Positions 25,513 to 34,094 of a DNA stretch of 64,000 nucleotides are shown here, piece by piece. The notes below the pieces were generated by a model. It saw nothing but the letters and a program-made list of their open reading frames with translations. It was not told where the DNA came from and did not search any database. Numbering within the stretch: position 1 is the first letter of the stretch; the number at the start of each line of letters is the position of its first letter. Origin of the DNA: Microbacterium esteraromaticum (GTDB lineage: Bacteria > Actinomycetota > Actinomycetes > Actinomycetales > Microbacteriaceae); assembly GCF_028747645.1 (NCBI RefSeq), contig NZ_CP118100.1:2666001-2730000 (forward strand), written 5' to 3'. Made by a program: the position numbers and the translations under genes.

Positions 25513-26982
25513 ATGACCGCCACATCTCCGGCATCCGCGACGCCGCCCGCACGCCCGGCGCTCATCGAGCGCGCCGGCATCGAGATCATCCCCGAATCCG
25601 AGCGGACGGCGAAGCCGCGCGACCTGTTCTGGCCGTGGTTCGCCGCGAACGTGTCGGTGTTCGGCCTGAGCTACGGAGCCTTTGTTCTTCAGTTCGGCAT
25701 CTCGTTCTGGCAGGCGACGCTGGTGTCGGTCATCGGCGTCGTCGTGTCGTTCTTCCTGTGCGGACTGATCGCGATCGCCGGCAAGCGCGGTTCGGCACCG
25801 ACCATGGTGCTCTCGCGCGCCGCGTTCGGCGTGCACGGGCAGAAGGTGCCCGGCATCGTCTCGTGGCTGACCTCGATCGGCTGGGAGACGTTCCTGGCGA
25901 TCATGGCCGTCCTCGCCACGGCGACGGTGATCACCCAGCTCGGCGGTGACGGCGACAGTGTCGCCCTCAAGATCGCCGCGACGATCGTGGTCGCCGCGCT
26001 CATCGTCGCTGCTTCGGTGCTCGGCTACCACACGATCATGAAGCTGCAGTCGGTACTCACCTGGCTGACCGGCATCGTCACGATCCTCTACATCATCCTC
26101 GCCAGCAGCAGCATCGATCTGGCCGCCGTGATGTCGATCCCCGACGGCAGCACCGGCGCCGTGATCGGCGCACTCGTGATGGTCATGACCGGCTTCGGTC
26201 TGGGATGGATCAACATCGCGGCCGACTGGTCGCGGTATCAGAAGCGCACGGCATCCGACGGTGCCATCGTGCTGTGGAACACCGTCGGCGGCGCCATCGC
26301 CCCCGTGGTCCTGGTGGTCTTCGGTCTGCTGCTGGCCGGCTCCGACCCGGCGCTCATGGACGCCGTGGCCACCGACCCGATCGGCGCGCTCGCGACCATC
26401 CTGCCGATCTGGGTGCTCGTGCCGTTCCTGCTCACCGCGGTGCTCGCCCTGGTCTCGGGTGCGGTGCTCGGCATCTACTCGTCGGGCCTGACGCTGATCA
26501 GCCTCGGCATCCGCATCCCGCGCCCCACGGCGGCAGCGGTCGACGGCATCATCCTCACCCTCGGCACGATCTGGGTGGTGTTCTTCGCGACCGACTTCCT
26601 GGGCCCCTTCCAGTCGTTCCTCATCACGCTCGGCGTGCCCCTGGCGTCGTGGGCCGGCATCCTCATCGCCGACATCCTGCGCCGCCGCAAGGACTACGAC
26701 GAGGACGCGCTGTTCGACGCCCGCGGTCGGTACGGCGCGTGGGACTGGACCTCAGTGGGGACTCTGGTCGGCGCGAGCGCGATCGGGTGGGGGCTGGTCA
26801 TCAACCTCTTCGCCGCCGAGGCCGCCTGGAACAACTGGCAGGGGTACCTGCTGTTCCTCATCGGCGGCCGCGATGGCGAATGGGCGTACGCGAACCTGGG
26901 CGTATTCGTCGCCCTCGTGCTGTCGTTCGCGATCACCTGGTTCGCCCGGGCGGGACGCATCCGCCGCCAGGAACAGGCCTGA
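25513..26982 (+). CDS. NCS1 family cytosine/purine permease
   Basis: A 489-residue transporter with 12 membrane segments. The NCS1 marks are the N-terminal PRDLFWPWFAANVSVFGLSYGA, the helix-break RGSAPTMVLSRAAFGVHGQKVPG, and GFGLGWINIAADWSRY. The family takes up cytosine, hypoxanthine, allantoin, hydantoins or thiamine by Na+ or H+ symport; the substrate is not settled by sequence and no catabolic gene lies beside it. ATG at 25513 follows CAGGATGAGACC. Confidence 0.87.
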   Translation: MTATSPASATPPARPALIERAGIEIIPESERTAKPRDLFWPWFAANVSVFGLSYGAFVLQFGISFWQATLVSVIGVVVSFFLCGLIAIAGKRGSAPTMVLSRAAFGVHGQKVPGIVSWLTSIGWETFLAIMAVLATATVITQLGGDGDSVALKIAATIVVAALIVAASVLGYHTIMKLQSVLTWLTGIVTILYIILASSSIDLAAVMSIPDGSTGAVIGALVMVMTGFGLGWINIAADWSRYQKRTASDGAIVLWNTVGGAIAPVVLVVFGLLLAGSDPALMDAVATDPIGALATILPIWVLVPFLLTAVLALVSGAVLGIYSSGLTLISLGIRIPRPTAAAVDGIILTLGTIWVVFFATDFLGPFQSFLITLGVPLASWAGILIADILRRRKDYDEDALFDARGRYGAWDWTSVGTLVGASAIGWGLVINLFAAEAAWNNWQGYLLFLIGGRDGEWAYANLGVFVALVLSFAITWFARAGRIRRQEQA

Positions 26983-27100
26983 TCCGCCGCCGGATCTCCT
27001 TCCCCGCGCACGGTCCGGCCGCACTACACTGACCAGCAACCGGGGCGGCGACCTCTTCTCGCGACGGCGGGTGCGGGCCCCGACGAAGGGACGCAGAGCG

Positions 27101-27385
27101 ATGGGATACGACGACTACGGCTGGGCCGCGGGGCTCGGGATCGGCATGTTCATCCTGGGTGCCGTGGTGTACCTCGGAGTCCTGGCGCTGACGATCTGGG
27201 TGGGCTACCTGATCATGCGCACGGCGGTGAAGAACGGCATTTTGAAGGCCGATGAAGAGCGTGCGCGTCGCGGCTACGCGGCCACCAGCGCGCCGCCGAT
27301 GAGCGCGCAGGCGCCCGGATCGCAGACGCCACCCGCGCCGGGAACGTACCCGCCCTCAGCGGGGAACTACCCGCCGCAGGGCTGA
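27101..27385 (+). CDS. Small membrane protein with Pro-rich tail
   Basis: A 94-residue protein: a short acidic-aromatic start (MGYDDYGW), two hydrophobic stretches within residues 9-42 (IGMFILGAVVYLGVLALTIW), a charged patch (KADEERARRG) and a low-complexity Pro/Ala/Gln tail to the end. No family recognised. Such proteins are common in Actinobacteria as membrane anchors with an extended cytoplasmic tail. It lies in front of the kyn operon, but a good promoter between them argues for separate expression. Confidence 0.65.
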   Translation: MGYDDYGWAAGLGIGMFILGAVVYLGVLALTIWVGYLIMRTAVKNGILKADEERARRGYAATSAPPMSAQAPGSQTPPAPGTYPPSAGNYPPQG

Positions 27386-27403
27386 CGCCGCACATCTCAC
27401 ACC

Positions 27404-27432
27404 TGTGACGGCCGCCACGAAAGTGATACATT
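27404..27432 (+). promoter_or_regulatory. Promoter of the kynurenine operon, probably leaderless
   Basis: TGTGAC (27404-27409), a 17-bp spacer, and TACATT (27427-27432). Only six bases separate the -10 hexamer from the ATG of kynA at 27439, so transcription should start at or next to the start codon. No ribosome site precedes it. Confidence 0.5.
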
Positions 27433-27438
27433 CGGGGC

Positions 27439-28287
27439 ATGGCCGAGAATGAGCGCACCCTCGAAGACGGAATCGTCACCGATCTGAAAGATCGGATGAC
27501 CTACGGGTCGTACCTCGACCTCGACCGACTGCTCGGCGCGCAGCATCCGGTGTCGCAACCCGAGCACCACGACGAGATGCTGTTCATCATCCAGCACCAG
27601 ACGACCGAGCTCTGGCTCAAGCTGGTGCTGCACGAGCTCGGCACCGCGCGCGACCGCCTCGCCGAAGACGACCTGCGCGCGGCCCTCAAGCACATCGCCC
27701 GCGTCAAGCACATCCAAGAGGTCCTGACACAGCAGTGGTCGGTGCTGGCGACCCTGACCCCCACCGAGTACGCGCAGTTCCGCGGCGACCTCGGCAACTC
27801 GTCCGGGTTCCAGTCGGTGCAGTACCGGTGCGTCGAGTTCGCGCTCGGCAACAAGAACGAGCGGATGCTGAGCGTGTTCGCCGACCACCCTGCCAACCTC
27901 GCGCTGCTGACCACCGAGTGGGAGCGCCCCACGCTGTACGACGAGTTCCTGCGCTACGTCGCACGTCGCGGGCTCGCCGTGCCACACGAGATCCTCGACC
28001 GCGATGTGCGCCAGCCGTACCGCGAGAACACCGAGCTGGTCGCCGCGATCCGTGAGATCTACGAGCACCCGAACGAGCATTGGGACCTGTACGAGGCGTG
28101 CGAGGAGCTCGTCGACGTCGAGGACAACTTCCAGTTCTGGCGCTTCCGCCACCTGCGCACGGTCTCGCGCACGATCGGCCACAAGGTCGGCACCGGTGGG
28201 TCCAGCGGTGTCGGCTTCCTGCAGCGCGCGCTCGATCTGACCTTCTTCCCCGAGCTGTACAGCGTGCGCACCGAGATCGGCAGATGA
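27439..28287 (+). CDS. kynA: Tryptophan 2,3-dioxygenase
   Basis: A heme enzyme that opens the indole ring of L-Trp to N-formylkynurenine. The 282-residue length and motifs are typical: HHDEMLFIIQHQTTELWLKLVLHEL near residue 50, GNSSGFQSVQYRCVEFALGNK near residue 120, and the C-terminal FQFWRFRHLRTVSRTIG with the heme-ligand His, then GTGGSSGVGFLQRAL. First gene of the operon; its stop overlaps the start of the amidohydrolase gene (ATGA). It supplies anthranilate precursors or simply burns tryptophan. Confidence 0.96.
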   Translation: MAENERTLEDGIVTDLKDRMTYGSYLDLDRLLGAQHPVSQPEHHDEMLFIIQHQTTELWLKLVLHELGTARDRLAEDDLRAALKHIARVKHIQEVLTQQWSVLATLTPTEYAQFRGDLGNSSGFQSVQYRCVEFALGNKNERMLSVFADHPANLALLTTEWERPTLYDEFLRYVARRGLAVPHEILDRDVRQPYRENTELVAAIREIYEHPNEHWDLYEACEELVDVEDNFQFWRFRHLRTVSRTIGHKVGTGGSSGVGFLQRALDLTFFPELYSVRTEIGR

Positions 28288-29330
28288 CCACGTCGGACGC
28301 GGTGGTGCACGCCGCGCGCTTCTTCGACGGCGTGTCCGTGCGCGAGGGGATGCTGACGTCGACCGCCGGCGGGATGACGCTCATCGCCGGCGCAGCGCCG
28401 GCCGGCACGCCGCGACTCGATGGCCTGGTCACGGGACGGTTCACCGATCATCACGTGCACCTGCAGCTGGTGGATCACACGCTCCTGGCGGGCTCACGGC
28501 TCGGCACGGTCGTCGATCTGGGGGCCGAGCCCGGCTGGATCCGGGCCCTGGCAGACAACCGCCCTGCACACAACTCCGGAGATTCTGGCTCTGCACGGCC
28601 CGATAGGGCCCCGGCAGCCCCGAACCGGGCAGTTTCTCCGGAGTTGCGTCCGCGCATCCGCTACGCCGGCCCCTTCCTCACCGCCGTCGGCGGATACCCG
28701 TCCGACCGCGCGTGGGCCCCGGCCGGGTCTGTGCGCGAGATCGCGGATGCTGACGACGCCGCGCGCGCGGTCGATGAGGCCGCAGCGGCCGGCGCCTCGA
28801 TCATCAAGGTCGTCGCACACAGCGAGGCGGGCGCCGTGCTCGACGATGACGCGATCCGGGCGATCGTGCACCGGGCGGCGGAGCACCGACTTCCCGTCGT
28901 CGCGCACGCCGAAGGCCGCGGGCAGGCCCAGCGCGTCGTGCGCCTCGGCGTCACCGTGCTGGCCCACGCACCGTTCTCGGAGCGTCTGACCGACGACGAG
29001 ATCGCCGCGCAGGCGGCATCCACCACGTGGATCTCGACCATGGCGATCCATGATGACGAGGCGCGCGCGATCGTCACCGACAACATGAGCCGCTTCGCCG
29101 CCGCCGGCGGCGTGGTCGTCTACGGCAGCGACATGGGCAACGGCCCGATGCCGGTCGACCTGCGCGAGGCCGAGATCAACGCGCTGCGCGACGCCGGGGT
29201 CGACGGCATCGCCCTGCTCACGGCGCTGGCGCCCGCCGATCCGCTGATCGTGGGCGCTCCCCTGCTGCTTCTTCCCGATGACGACCCGAACCGGGCGCAC
29301 CACCTCACCACCACTGATCTGGAGCACTGA
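28284..29330 (+). CDS. Metal-dependent amidohydrolase in the kynurenine operon (candidate N-formylkynurenine formamidase)
   Basis: A 348-residue amidohydrolase-superfamily TIM barrel. The metal ligands are visible: HVH in TDHHVHLQL near residue 59, Lys in SIIKVVAH, His in VVAHAEGRG and VLAHAPF, and the catalytic Asp in VYGSDMGNG. Lying between kynA and kynU with start/stop overlap, it occupies the position of the formamidase (KynB) that the pathway needs, and no KynB-like protein is present. The function is therefore inference from context. Residues about 96-121 are coded by a palindromic repeat (28571-28646) and look like an inserted loop. Confidence 0.75.
   Translation: MTTSDAVVHAARFFDGVSVREGMLTSTAGGMTLIAGAAPAGTPRLDGLVTGRFTDHHVHLQLVDHTLLAGSRLGTVVDLGAEPGWIRALADNRPAHNSGDSGSARPDRAPAAPNRAVSPELRPRIRYAGPFLTAVGGYPSDRAWAPAGSVREIADADDAARAVDEAAAAGASIIKVVAHSEAGAVLDDDAIRAIVHRAAEHRLPVVAHAEGRGQAQRVVRLGVTVLAHAPFSERLTDDEIAAQAASTTWISTMAIHDDEARAIVTDNMSRFAAAGGVVVYGSDMGNGPMPVDLREAEINALRDAGVDGIALLTALAPADPLIVGAPLLLLPDDDPNRAHHLTTTDLEH
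28571..28646. repeat. Palindromic repeat, family A (copy inside a gene)
   Basis: CAACTCCGGAGA (28571-28582) and TCTCCGGAGTTG (28635-28646), perfect 12-bp arms, the same sequence as the inner parts of the arms at 5106-5191. It lies inside the amidohydrolase coding sequence and keeps its frame. Confidence 0.75.
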
Positions 29331-29331
29331 C

Positions 29332-30591
29332 ATGACCAGTACCGACACGACCGACAACGCCGTCGTCCCCGTCGACCCCGCCGACGCCCTGCTCGCGGAA
29401 GCCCGTCGCCTCGACGCCGCCGACCCGCTGGCCCACCACCTGGAGGCGTTCGCCGACGCACCGGGTGTGCAGGCCTACCTGGACGGCAACTCGCTCGGCC
29501 GCCCACTGCGCGACACCGCCGACAAGGCGGCGGCGTTCATCCGTGACGACTGGGGCACGCGACTCATCCGCTCGTGGGACGAGCAGTGGATGGAGCTGCC
29601 GATGCAGCTCGGCGACCGCATCGCCCGTGTTACCCTCGGCGCCGCCGCGGGTCAGACCGTCGTCGCCGACTCGACGAGTGTCATGCTGTACAAGCTCATG
29701 CGCGCCGCTGTCGCCGCACGGCCCGGTCGCGATGAGATCGTCATCGAGGCCGGCAACTTCCCGACCGACCGCTTCATCGCCGCCGGCATCGCCCAGGAGA
29801 CCGGGTCGACGCTGCGCTGGGTGGAGCCCGACCCCGTCCGCGGTGTGACGGCCGATGATGTGGCATCCGTCGTCGGTGAGCGCACCGCGCTCGTCGTGCT
29901 CAGCCACGTCGACTACCGGTCGGGGGCCCTGGCCGACATGCCGTCCATCACCCGCGTCGTCAAGGATGCCGGAGCGCTGATGCTCTGGGACCTGTGCCAC
30001 TCGGTGGGCGCGGTGCCGATGAAGCTCGATGAGTGGGGTGTCGACATGGCGGTCGGCTGCACCTACAAGTACCTCAATGGCGGACCGGGGTCGCCGGCCT
30101 TCGGTTACCTGCGCGCCGAGCTGCAGGGCACGGTGCTCCAGCCGATCCACGGCTGGTGGGGCGCAGCCGACATCTTCGCCATGGGACCCGAGTACCGTCC
30201 CGAGGGCGGCATCCGTCAGCTGCTCAGCGGCACTCCGCCGGTGCTGTCGATGCTGGCCATGCAGGGCATGCTCGACCTCATCGAGGCCGAGGGCATGGCC
30301 TCGGTGCGAGCGAAGTCGATCACGTTGACCGACTTCGCCGTGCGGGCATACGACGCGCTGCTCGCCCCGCTGGGCGTGACGCTGCAGTCGCCACGCGAGG
30401 CCGCGCACCGCGGTGGTCACATCACGATCGGACATGAGAGCTTCCGCGAGGTCACCCAGAAGCTCTGGGCCGACGGAGTGATCCCCGACTTCCGCTTCCC
30501 CGATGGCATCCGCCTGGGGCTGTCGCCGCTGAGCACCTCTCATGAGGAGACGCTGCGCGGCGTGCTCGCCGTGCGCGACGCCCTGGCATGA
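29332..30591 (+). CDS. kynU: Kynureninase
   Basis: A PLP enzyme that splits kynurenine to anthranilate and alanine. It is 419 residues, the usual length. The Schiff-base Lys is in CTYKYLNGGPGSPAF near residue 245, the PLP-binding Asp is in MLWDLCHSVGAVP, and YLDGNSLGR and DRIARVTLGAAAGQTVVADSTS mark the N-terminal half. ATG at 29332, one base after the amidohydrolase stop. Its own stop overlaps the start of the PaaX regulator. Confidence 0.96.
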   Translation: MTSTDTTDNAVVPVDPADALLAEARRLDAADPLAHHLEAFADAPGVQAYLDGNSLGRPLRDTADKAAAFIRDDWGTRLIRSWDEQWMELPMQLGDRIARVTLGAAAGQTVVADSTSVMLYKLMRAAVAARPGRDEIVIEAGNFPTDRFIAAGIAQETGSTLRWVEPDPVRGVTADDVASVVGERTALVVLSHVDYRSGALADMPSITRVVKDAGALMLWDLCHSVGAVPMKLDEWGVDMAVGCTYKYLNGGPGSPAFGYLRAELQGTVLQPIHGWWGAADIFAMGPEYRPEGGIRQLLSGTPPVLSMLAMQGMLDLIEAEGMASVRAKSITLTDFAVRAYDALLAPLGVTLQSPREAAHRGGHITIGHESFREVTQKLWADGVIPDFRFPDGIRLGLSPLSTSHEETLRGVLAVRDALA

Positions 30592-31433
30592 CCACTTCTG
30601 CGGTGGGGGTAGCCGTGCTCGACGACATCGATGCGCGGCCCGGCAGCACGACGTCGCTGCTGCGGACGCTGATCGGCGTGCATCTGCGTCCGCTGGGCGG
30701 CGTGATCTCATCCGCCGCGCTGGTGCGCCTGGCGGGTGACCTCGGCATACCGCCGGCGCGCGCACGCACGGCGATCACGCGGCTCAAGCAGCGCGGTCTT
30801 CTGCTCAGCACATCGGGGGGCTACGCGATCAACCCTGCCGCCCTGCCGATGCTGCGGCGCGGCGACCGCCGCATCTTCGACGTGCGCACCATGAGCGAGG
30901 ACGATGGGTGGATGCTGGTGTCGGCGACCGTCCCCGAGTCGCGCCGTGACCTGCGCCACCAGCTGCGCCGCCGCCTGCTGTACCTCGGTGCAGGGTCGGT
31001 CGCGCCGAGTCTGTGGATCCTGCCCGGGCATCTGTTCGACGAAGCGCACGAGCTGCTGCACGAGATCGGAGCGCGCGAGTACGCCACGCTGTTCCTCGCG
31101 ACAGATCCGCAACCGTCGCGCCCTCTGCCCGAGGCCGTCGCCGACTGGTGGGACCTCGTGGCGCTGCGCGCCGAGCACGACCGATTCCTGGCATCCGTCG
31201 ACGCGCTCGACCTGACGCGCCCCTTCGCCGCGCACTTGGGTCTGATCGACAGCTGGCGCGTGCTGCCGTACATCGATCCAGGGTTGCCGACCGCGCTGCT
31301 TCCGGCGGACTGGCCGGGTGCGCGCAGCGTCGAGACGTTCCAGCGTCTGCACGCCGAGCTCGCCGCACGTGCCGCCGACCACGTGCGCGCGGTAGCCGCA
31401 GATGACCGCCCGGTGACTCCCCCGGCTCGATAA
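30588..31433 (+). CDS. PaaX-family transcriptional regulator
   Basis: A 281-residue protein. N-terminal winged helix (GVISSAALVRLAGDLGIPPARARTAITRLKQRGLL), a central domain (WMLVSATVPESRRDLRHQLRRRLLYLGAGSVAPSLWI) and a C-terminal part with LIDSWRVLPYIDPGLP, the mark of PaaX repressors, which usually respond to CoA thioesters of aromatic acids. It is coded in the same transcript as the tryptophan catabolic genes (ATGA overlap with kynU), so it probably controls that operon. Anthraniloyl-CoA or anthranilate is a possible signal, by inference. Confidence 0.85.
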   Translation: MTTSAVGVAVLDDIDARPGSTTSLLRTLIGVHLRPLGGVISSAALVRLAGDLGIPPARARTAITRLKQRGLLLSTSGGYAINPAALPMLRRGDRRIFDVRTMSEDDGWMLVSATVPESRRDLRHQLRRRLLYLGAGSVAPSLWILPGHLFDEAHELLHEIGAREYATLFLATDPQPSRPLPEAVADWWDLVALRAEHDRFLASVDALDLTRPFAAHLGLIDSWRVLPYIDPGLPTALLPADWPGARSVETFQRLHAELAARAADHVRAVAADDRPVTPPAR

Positions 31434-31442
31434 CCTCAGAGC

Positions 31443-32834
31443 GTGTCATCGTTCGCCCCGCTGCAACGGCTGGTCCTCACCGTCGCGATCATCGCCTCGT
31501 TCGTCACGTTCCTCGACGGCACGGTGGTCACCGTCGCGCTTCCGGCGATCAGCTCCGAGTTGGGCGGAGGCATCACCACGCAGCAGTGGACCGTCGACGC
31601 GTATCTCATCACCCTGAGCGCGTTGATCCTGCTCGCGGGCTCGCTCTCGGACGCCTACGGCCGCGTGCTGATCATGCGTATCGGGCTGATCGCCTTCGGG
31701 GTCTCGTCGGTCGCTGTCGCCGCGTCGGTCGACCCGCTCATGCTCGTCGTCTCTCGTGCCGCGCAGGGTGCAGCGGGCGCACTGCTGGTGCCCAGTTCGC
31801 TGGCACTGATCACGGCGACGATGCGCGGCGAACTGCAGGCACGCGCAATCGGCGTGTGGACGGCGTTCACCACGGGGGCGATGGTCGTGGGTCCGCTGAT
31901 GGGCGGATTGTTCGTCGATCTGCTGTCGTGGCGGCTCGTCTTTCTCATCAACGTCGTGCCGATCGCGGTGACCCTGGTGCTGCTGGGCCGGCTGCACCTG
32001 CCCGAGCATCCGCGCGGCGCACGCGTGGACTGGCTCAGCGGAGCATTGTGCGCCGTCGGTCTCGGCGCCGTCGTCTTCGCGCTGATCGAGCAGCCGTCGC
32101 TGGGCTGGGACTCACCCGCGATCTGGATGCCGGCTGTCGGTGGTGCGGCGCTGTTCGGCTGGTTCCTGTTACGGCAGCAGCGGTCGGATGCCCCGATGAT
32201 GCCGCTGTCGCTGTTCCGCGTGCGCAACTTCGGCTGGGGCAACCTCGCGACGTTGTTCGTCTACGCCGCCCTCGCGCTCAACGGCTTCGTCGTCAGCGTC
32301 TACCTGCAGCAGGGCGCGGGCCTGACGGCCACCGCGGCCGGGCTCGCGAGCCTGCCGATCACGCTGCTGATGATCGTGCTCAGCTCGCGCGTCGGCACGT
32401 GGGCGGGCCGGCTGGGTCCTCGCGTGTTCATGACGGTGGGGCCGCTGACGATGGCCGCGGGCGCCCTGCTGCTGCTCTCGGTCACAGAGCAGTTCAGCTA
32501 CTGGTGGCAGGTGCTGCCGGCGATGCTGCTGCTCGGCGTCGGGTTGTCGCTGACGGTCGCTCCGCTGACGTCGTCGATCCTCGGGGCGATCGACGCCGAG
32601 CACTCGGGGATCGCCTCGGCGATCAACAACGCGATCTCGCGCGTCGCGGGTCTGATCGTCGTGGCCATGCTGTCGACGATCGTGGGCGGCGCGCTCGATC
32701 TCGACGGCTTCCACAGTGCGGCGCTCGTCACCGCGGCGCTGTTCGCCCTCGGCGGGGTGGTGTCGTGGATCGGCATCCGCCGAAACCCTGCGGATGCCGC
32801 CGACGTCACACGCACCACCACCACCGACCACTGA
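31443..32834 (+). CDS. MFS transporter, DHA2 family
   Basis: A 463-residue drug:H+ antiporter of the EmrB/QacA type with 14 hydrophobic segments. Marks are SFVTFLDGTVVTVALPAI (helix 1, with the Asp of motif D1), LSDAYGRVLIMRIGL (motif A) and GPLMGGLFVDLLSWRLVFLINV (motif C). GTG at 31443 lies nine bases after the PaaX stop, so it may be read from the kyn operon and export a pathway product, although it could equally be an unrelated drug pump. It converges with the DAHP synthase gene. Confidence 0.88.
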   Translation: MSSFAPLQRLVLTVAIIASFVTFLDGTVVTVALPAISSELGGGITTQQWTVDAYLITLSALILLAGSLSDAYGRVLIMRIGLIAFGVSSVAVAASVDPLMLVVSRAAQGAAGALLVPSSLALITATMRGELQARAIGVWTAFTTGAMVVGPLMGGLFVDLLSWRLVFLINVVPIAVTLVLLGRLHLPEHPRGARVDWLSGALCAVGLGAVVFALIEQPSLGWDSPAIWMPAVGGAALFGWFLLRQQRSDAPMMPLSLFRVRNFGWGNLATLFVYAALALNGFVVSVYLQQGAGLTATAAGLASLPITLLMIVLSSRVGTWAGRLGPRVFMTVGPLTMAAGALLLLSVTEQFSYWWQVLPAMLLLGVGLSLTVAPLTSSILGAIDAEHSGIASAINNAISRVAGLIVVAMLSTIVGGALDLDGFHSAALVTAALFALGGVVSWIGIRRNPADAADVTRTTTTDH

Positions 32835-32841
32835 GAGTCAC

Positions 32842-33921
32842 TCAGCCGCGCCGACGCACAGCCCCCGCCAGCAGATCGAGCGCCTCAGCCGTGGCACCCC
32901 ACCCCATGCAGGCATCGGTGACGCTCTGCCCACGCACGAGCCCTGCGGGTCCCTGCGCCACATCGAGCTTCTGCGCCCCGGCAATGAGGTTGCTCTCCAG
33001 CATCACACCGGCGATGGCGTCGCCTCCCGCCGCGATCTGCTCGGCGATCTCGGCGACCACCTCTGCCTGACGCACGTGATCCTTGCCGCTGTTGGCGTGA
33101 CTGGCATCCACGATGACGCGCGAGGTCAGCCCCGCCGCCGAGAGCCGCTCGGAAGCGCGGCGCACGTGGTCGGCCCCGTAGTTGGGACCATCGGCGCCGC
33201 CGCGCAGGATCACCGAGGTGTCGGGGTTGCCCGTGGTCGAGACGAGGCTCGCGCGCCCATCGGCTCCGATGCCGAGGAAGGCCTGCGGAGCGGATGCCGC
33301 GGATGCCGCGTCCAGTGCGACCTGCAGTCCGCCGTCGGTGCCGTTCTTGAACCCGATCGGCATCGACAGCCCCGACGCGAGCTGCCGGTGGATCTGGCTC
33401 TCGGTGGTGCGCGCCCCGATCGCCCCCCAGGTGACGAGGTCGGCCGTGTACTGCGGGCTGATCGGCTCGAGGAACTCCGTACCGCACGGCATCCCCAGCG
33501 CCGTGACGTCGCGCAGGAAGCCGCGCGCCAGGCGCAGTCCGGTCTCGATGTCGTGGCTGCCGTCGAGGTGCGGGTCGTTTATGAGGCCCTTCCACCCGAC
33601 CGTCGTGCGGGGCTTCTCGAAGTACGCGCGCATCACGATGAGCAGTTCGTCGCGGTGGCGGTCCGCCTCGCGCACCAGCCGGCCGGCGTACTCGAGCCCC
33701 GCCTCGGGGTCATGGATCGAGCAGGGGCCGACGACCACCAGCATCCGATCATCGCGACCGTCCATGATCGCGCGCACCTCGTCGCGGGTGCGCGCGACGA
33801 GGGCGCCGCGTTCCGCGCCGAGCGGCAACGTCGCGGCGACGGACTCCGGTGAGGGAAGTGCGGTGAAGCCGGTGACGTGCAGATCTGCGGTCTGGTCGGG
33901 GGCGGTGCGGATGCTGTGCAT
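32842..33921 (-). CDS. aroG: 3-deoxy-7-phosphoheptulonate synthase, class I
   Basis: First enzyme of the shikimate pathway, joining PEP and erythrose-4-P. A 359-residue class I (AroFGH) enzyme: VVVGPCSIHDPEAGLEYAGRL near residue 65, KNGTDGGLQVALDA, GNPDTSVILRGG and VIVDASHANSGK with metal-binding His. The ATG at 33921 lies downstream of an aromatic leader peptide and overlapping hairpins (33984-34094), so expression is probably attenuated by aromatic amino acids. The feedback type (Phe, Tyr or Trp) cannot be told from the sequence. Confidence 0.95.
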   Translation of the reverse strand: MHSIRTAPDQTADLHVTGFTALPSPESVAATLPLGAERGALVARTRDEVRAIMDGRDDRMLVVVGPCSIHDPEAGLEYAGRLVREADRHRDELLIVMRAYFEKPRTTVGWKGLINDPHLDGSHDIETGLRLARGFLRDVTALGMPCGTEFLEPISPQYTADLVTWGAIGARTTESQIHRQLASGLSMPIGFKNGTDGGLQVALDAASAASAPQAFLGIGADGRASLVSTTGNPDTSVILRGGADGPNYGADHVRRASERLSAAGLTSRVIVDASHANSGKDHVRQAEVVAEIAEQIAAGGDAIAGVMLESNLIAGAQKLDVAQGPAGLVRGQSVTDACMGWGATAEALDLLAGAVRRRG

Positions 33922-33983
33922 GGGTCCTGTCCTGTTCGTGATGGTTCACGACGGACCCGCGCAGAGCCCGCCGAAACGGCGAA

Positions 33984-34006
33984 AGCCAGAGCAAAATGCT
34001 CTGGCT
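33984..34006 (-). terminator. Attenuator terminator hairpin upstream of aroG
   Basis: AGCCAGAGCA (33984-33993) and TGCTCTGGCT (33997-34006), perfect 10-bp arms and a three-base loop, followed on the minus strand by TTCGCC. It lies between the leader peptide and aroG, not after a gene. Confidence 0.7.
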
Positions 34007-34007
34007 T

Positions 34008-34065
34008 GTCGGCTCTGAAGGTTGTCGGTGCGCGCTACTTCGGCGCCGGCCCCTCCAGAGCCGAC
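34008..34065 (-). promoter_or_regulatory. Competing stem of the aro attenuator
   Basis: GTCGGCTCTG (plus strand, 34008-34017) is the exact complement of CAGAGCCGAC (34056-34065). One arm lies in the leader codons 11-13 and the other just before the terminator hairpin, the classic layout of ribosome-controlled attenuation. Confidence 0.6.
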
Positions 34066-34094
34066 TCAAAATACGCATACCAACGGTTGGTCAT
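34035..34094 (-). CDS. Aromatic leader peptide of aroG
   Basis: A 19-residue peptide, MTNRWYAYFESALEGPAPK, with Trp, Tyr, Tyr and Phe at positions 5, 6, 8 and 9. Clustered codons for the end products of the pathway upstream of its first enzyme, followed by mutually exclusive hairpins, are the mark of an attenuator. A leader with an aromatic cluster is known in front of a DAHP synthase gene in Corynebacterium glutamicum. There is no ribosome site; TACGGT lies seven bases upstream and could be a -10 box for a leaderless transcript. An in-frame ATG at 34112 would add six residues. Confidence 0.7.
   Translation of the reverse strand: MTNRWYAYFESALEGPAPK

Noticed and set aside
24103..26031. 642-codon reverse-strand open frame opposite the M18 and NCS1 genes
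   Set aside because: Composition is Arg/Gly/Asp/His-rich, no domain, and it spans two clear genes and a terminator on the other strand.
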